From NCBI RefSeq assembly GCF_031877795.1, contig NC_133934.1, positions 26,043,716 through 26,107,715 on the forward strand: 64,000 bases of DNA, written 5' to 3'. This document shows positions 63,369 to 64,000 of the stretch, piece after piece. The notes under the pieces were generated by a model, which made no database searches, was not told the DNA's origin, and saw only the letters and a program-made list of their open reading frames with translations. Every line of letters begins with the position of its first letter. Position 1 is the first letter of the stretch. The stretch is from Strix aluco (Eukaryota > Chordata > Aves > Strigiformes > Strigidae). The position numbers and the translations under genes are program-made.

Positions 63369-64000
63369 GTAAATTGTTCAGTTCCTCTCTAATTTATACC
63401 ATGGTTACAATGGGCATAATGTCTACAGCATCGATATATTGATAGTGACAAATCATAAAAGCTTCAGGACTCTTAATGATTTGGATTCTTAGAGCTGCAT
63501 ATAAGGACTTAGCATGTTGTATAGGCATGATAGTTTGTGTTTGTTTGTAAAGTGCAGCGTATTCTGTTCCTAACCTGAGATCAGTTGGGGCACAAGAAGG
63601 GGTGGAGCTGCTAGGAAAAAATCACTTCTGTTGCCTAGAAAAATGCTTATCAAGGATATATTTGTCACTAGAAGGTGTGTCCTTCTTAAATTTCTTCGTT
63701 ACGGAACTTGCAGAGTTTATTTGGATCATTACATTTCCTTCATGTAATTATAGCTATCCTTGAGATTTAGGAAATACAATTTGAATAAATTATTTGGAGT
63801 GATTTTTCTACTCTTAACTTTTGATAAACCATTTTTGGGTACTTTTTGTTCTTCCCAATCAATACTTTTTCTCCTTCTTGGACATTACACACAATGCTGA
63901 GGAAGACTTGAGCTGAGTTTAAATAGTTGTGAATTACAGTTTTCCTAGTCCTGTAAGAATGACTACTCTTGTTAGTGTCATGTGTAGCATTGTATTTGTT
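63369..64000. other. Start of the next KLHL5 intron
   Basis: AT-rich intron sequence running off the window edge. Nothing was recognised. Confidence 0.7.

Noticed and set aside
1-64000. tRNA, rRNA, CRISPR array, bacterial operon or phage features
   Set aside because: None seen. The window is vertebrate intron-rich DNA, and the only repeated spacings are simple-sequence tracts.

Overview
The window is vertebrate nuclear DNA, almost certainly from a bird. It carries two CR1 LINE copies with recognisable CR1 reverse-transcriptase remnants and the typical octamer-like 3' tail. It also carries a bird-style solo LTR. The gene pair TMEM156 / KLHL5 matches the order on human chromosome 4p14. All coding sequence is split into short exons inside AT-rich introns, so most long open frames here are not genes. 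No bacterial, plasmid, phage or CRISPR feature is present.

Layout. Bases 1-13515 hold TMEM156 on the minus strand. I could place five coding exons (13416-13515, 9241-9522, 7457-7708, 5273-5380, 2094-2198). They join in one frame, with every intron in phase 1. The short last exon with the stop codon was not found and is probably to the left of base 1. A 3'-end CR1 copy sits in its first intron (9966-10564). Between the genes (13516-16400) lies a solo LTR (14399-14750) with a perfect 5-bp target duplication. A GC-rich CpG island (about 16405-17335) follows and is the likely KLHL5 promoter. KLHL5 on the plus strand then runs off the right edge. A first intron of about 19 kb carries a second, internally deleted CR1 copy. 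The coding exons are 36076-36452 (N-terminal region), 46945-47127, 54799-54935 and 55388-55584 (BTB domain into BACK), and 63156-63368 (BACK). Together they encode 369 residues. The kelch propeller exons lie beyond base 64000.

The two genes are divergently arranged. KLHL5 encodes a BTB-BACK-kelch protein of the type that serves as a substrate adaptor for CUL3 ubiquitin ligases. TMEM156 encodes a small glycosylated membrane protein of unknown function. Nothing in the sequence links their functions.

Points most worth a second look: a conserved but frame-shifted remnant of the long mammalian KLHL5 N-terminus just upstream of the start codon; a possible intronic polyadenylation end after the fourth KLHL5 coding exon; tandem splice acceptors in both genes; a 231-codon antisense open frame in a KLHL5 intron; and a degenerate protein-like block at about 60.33-60.88 kb. 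I did not find a convincing wholly new biological system.
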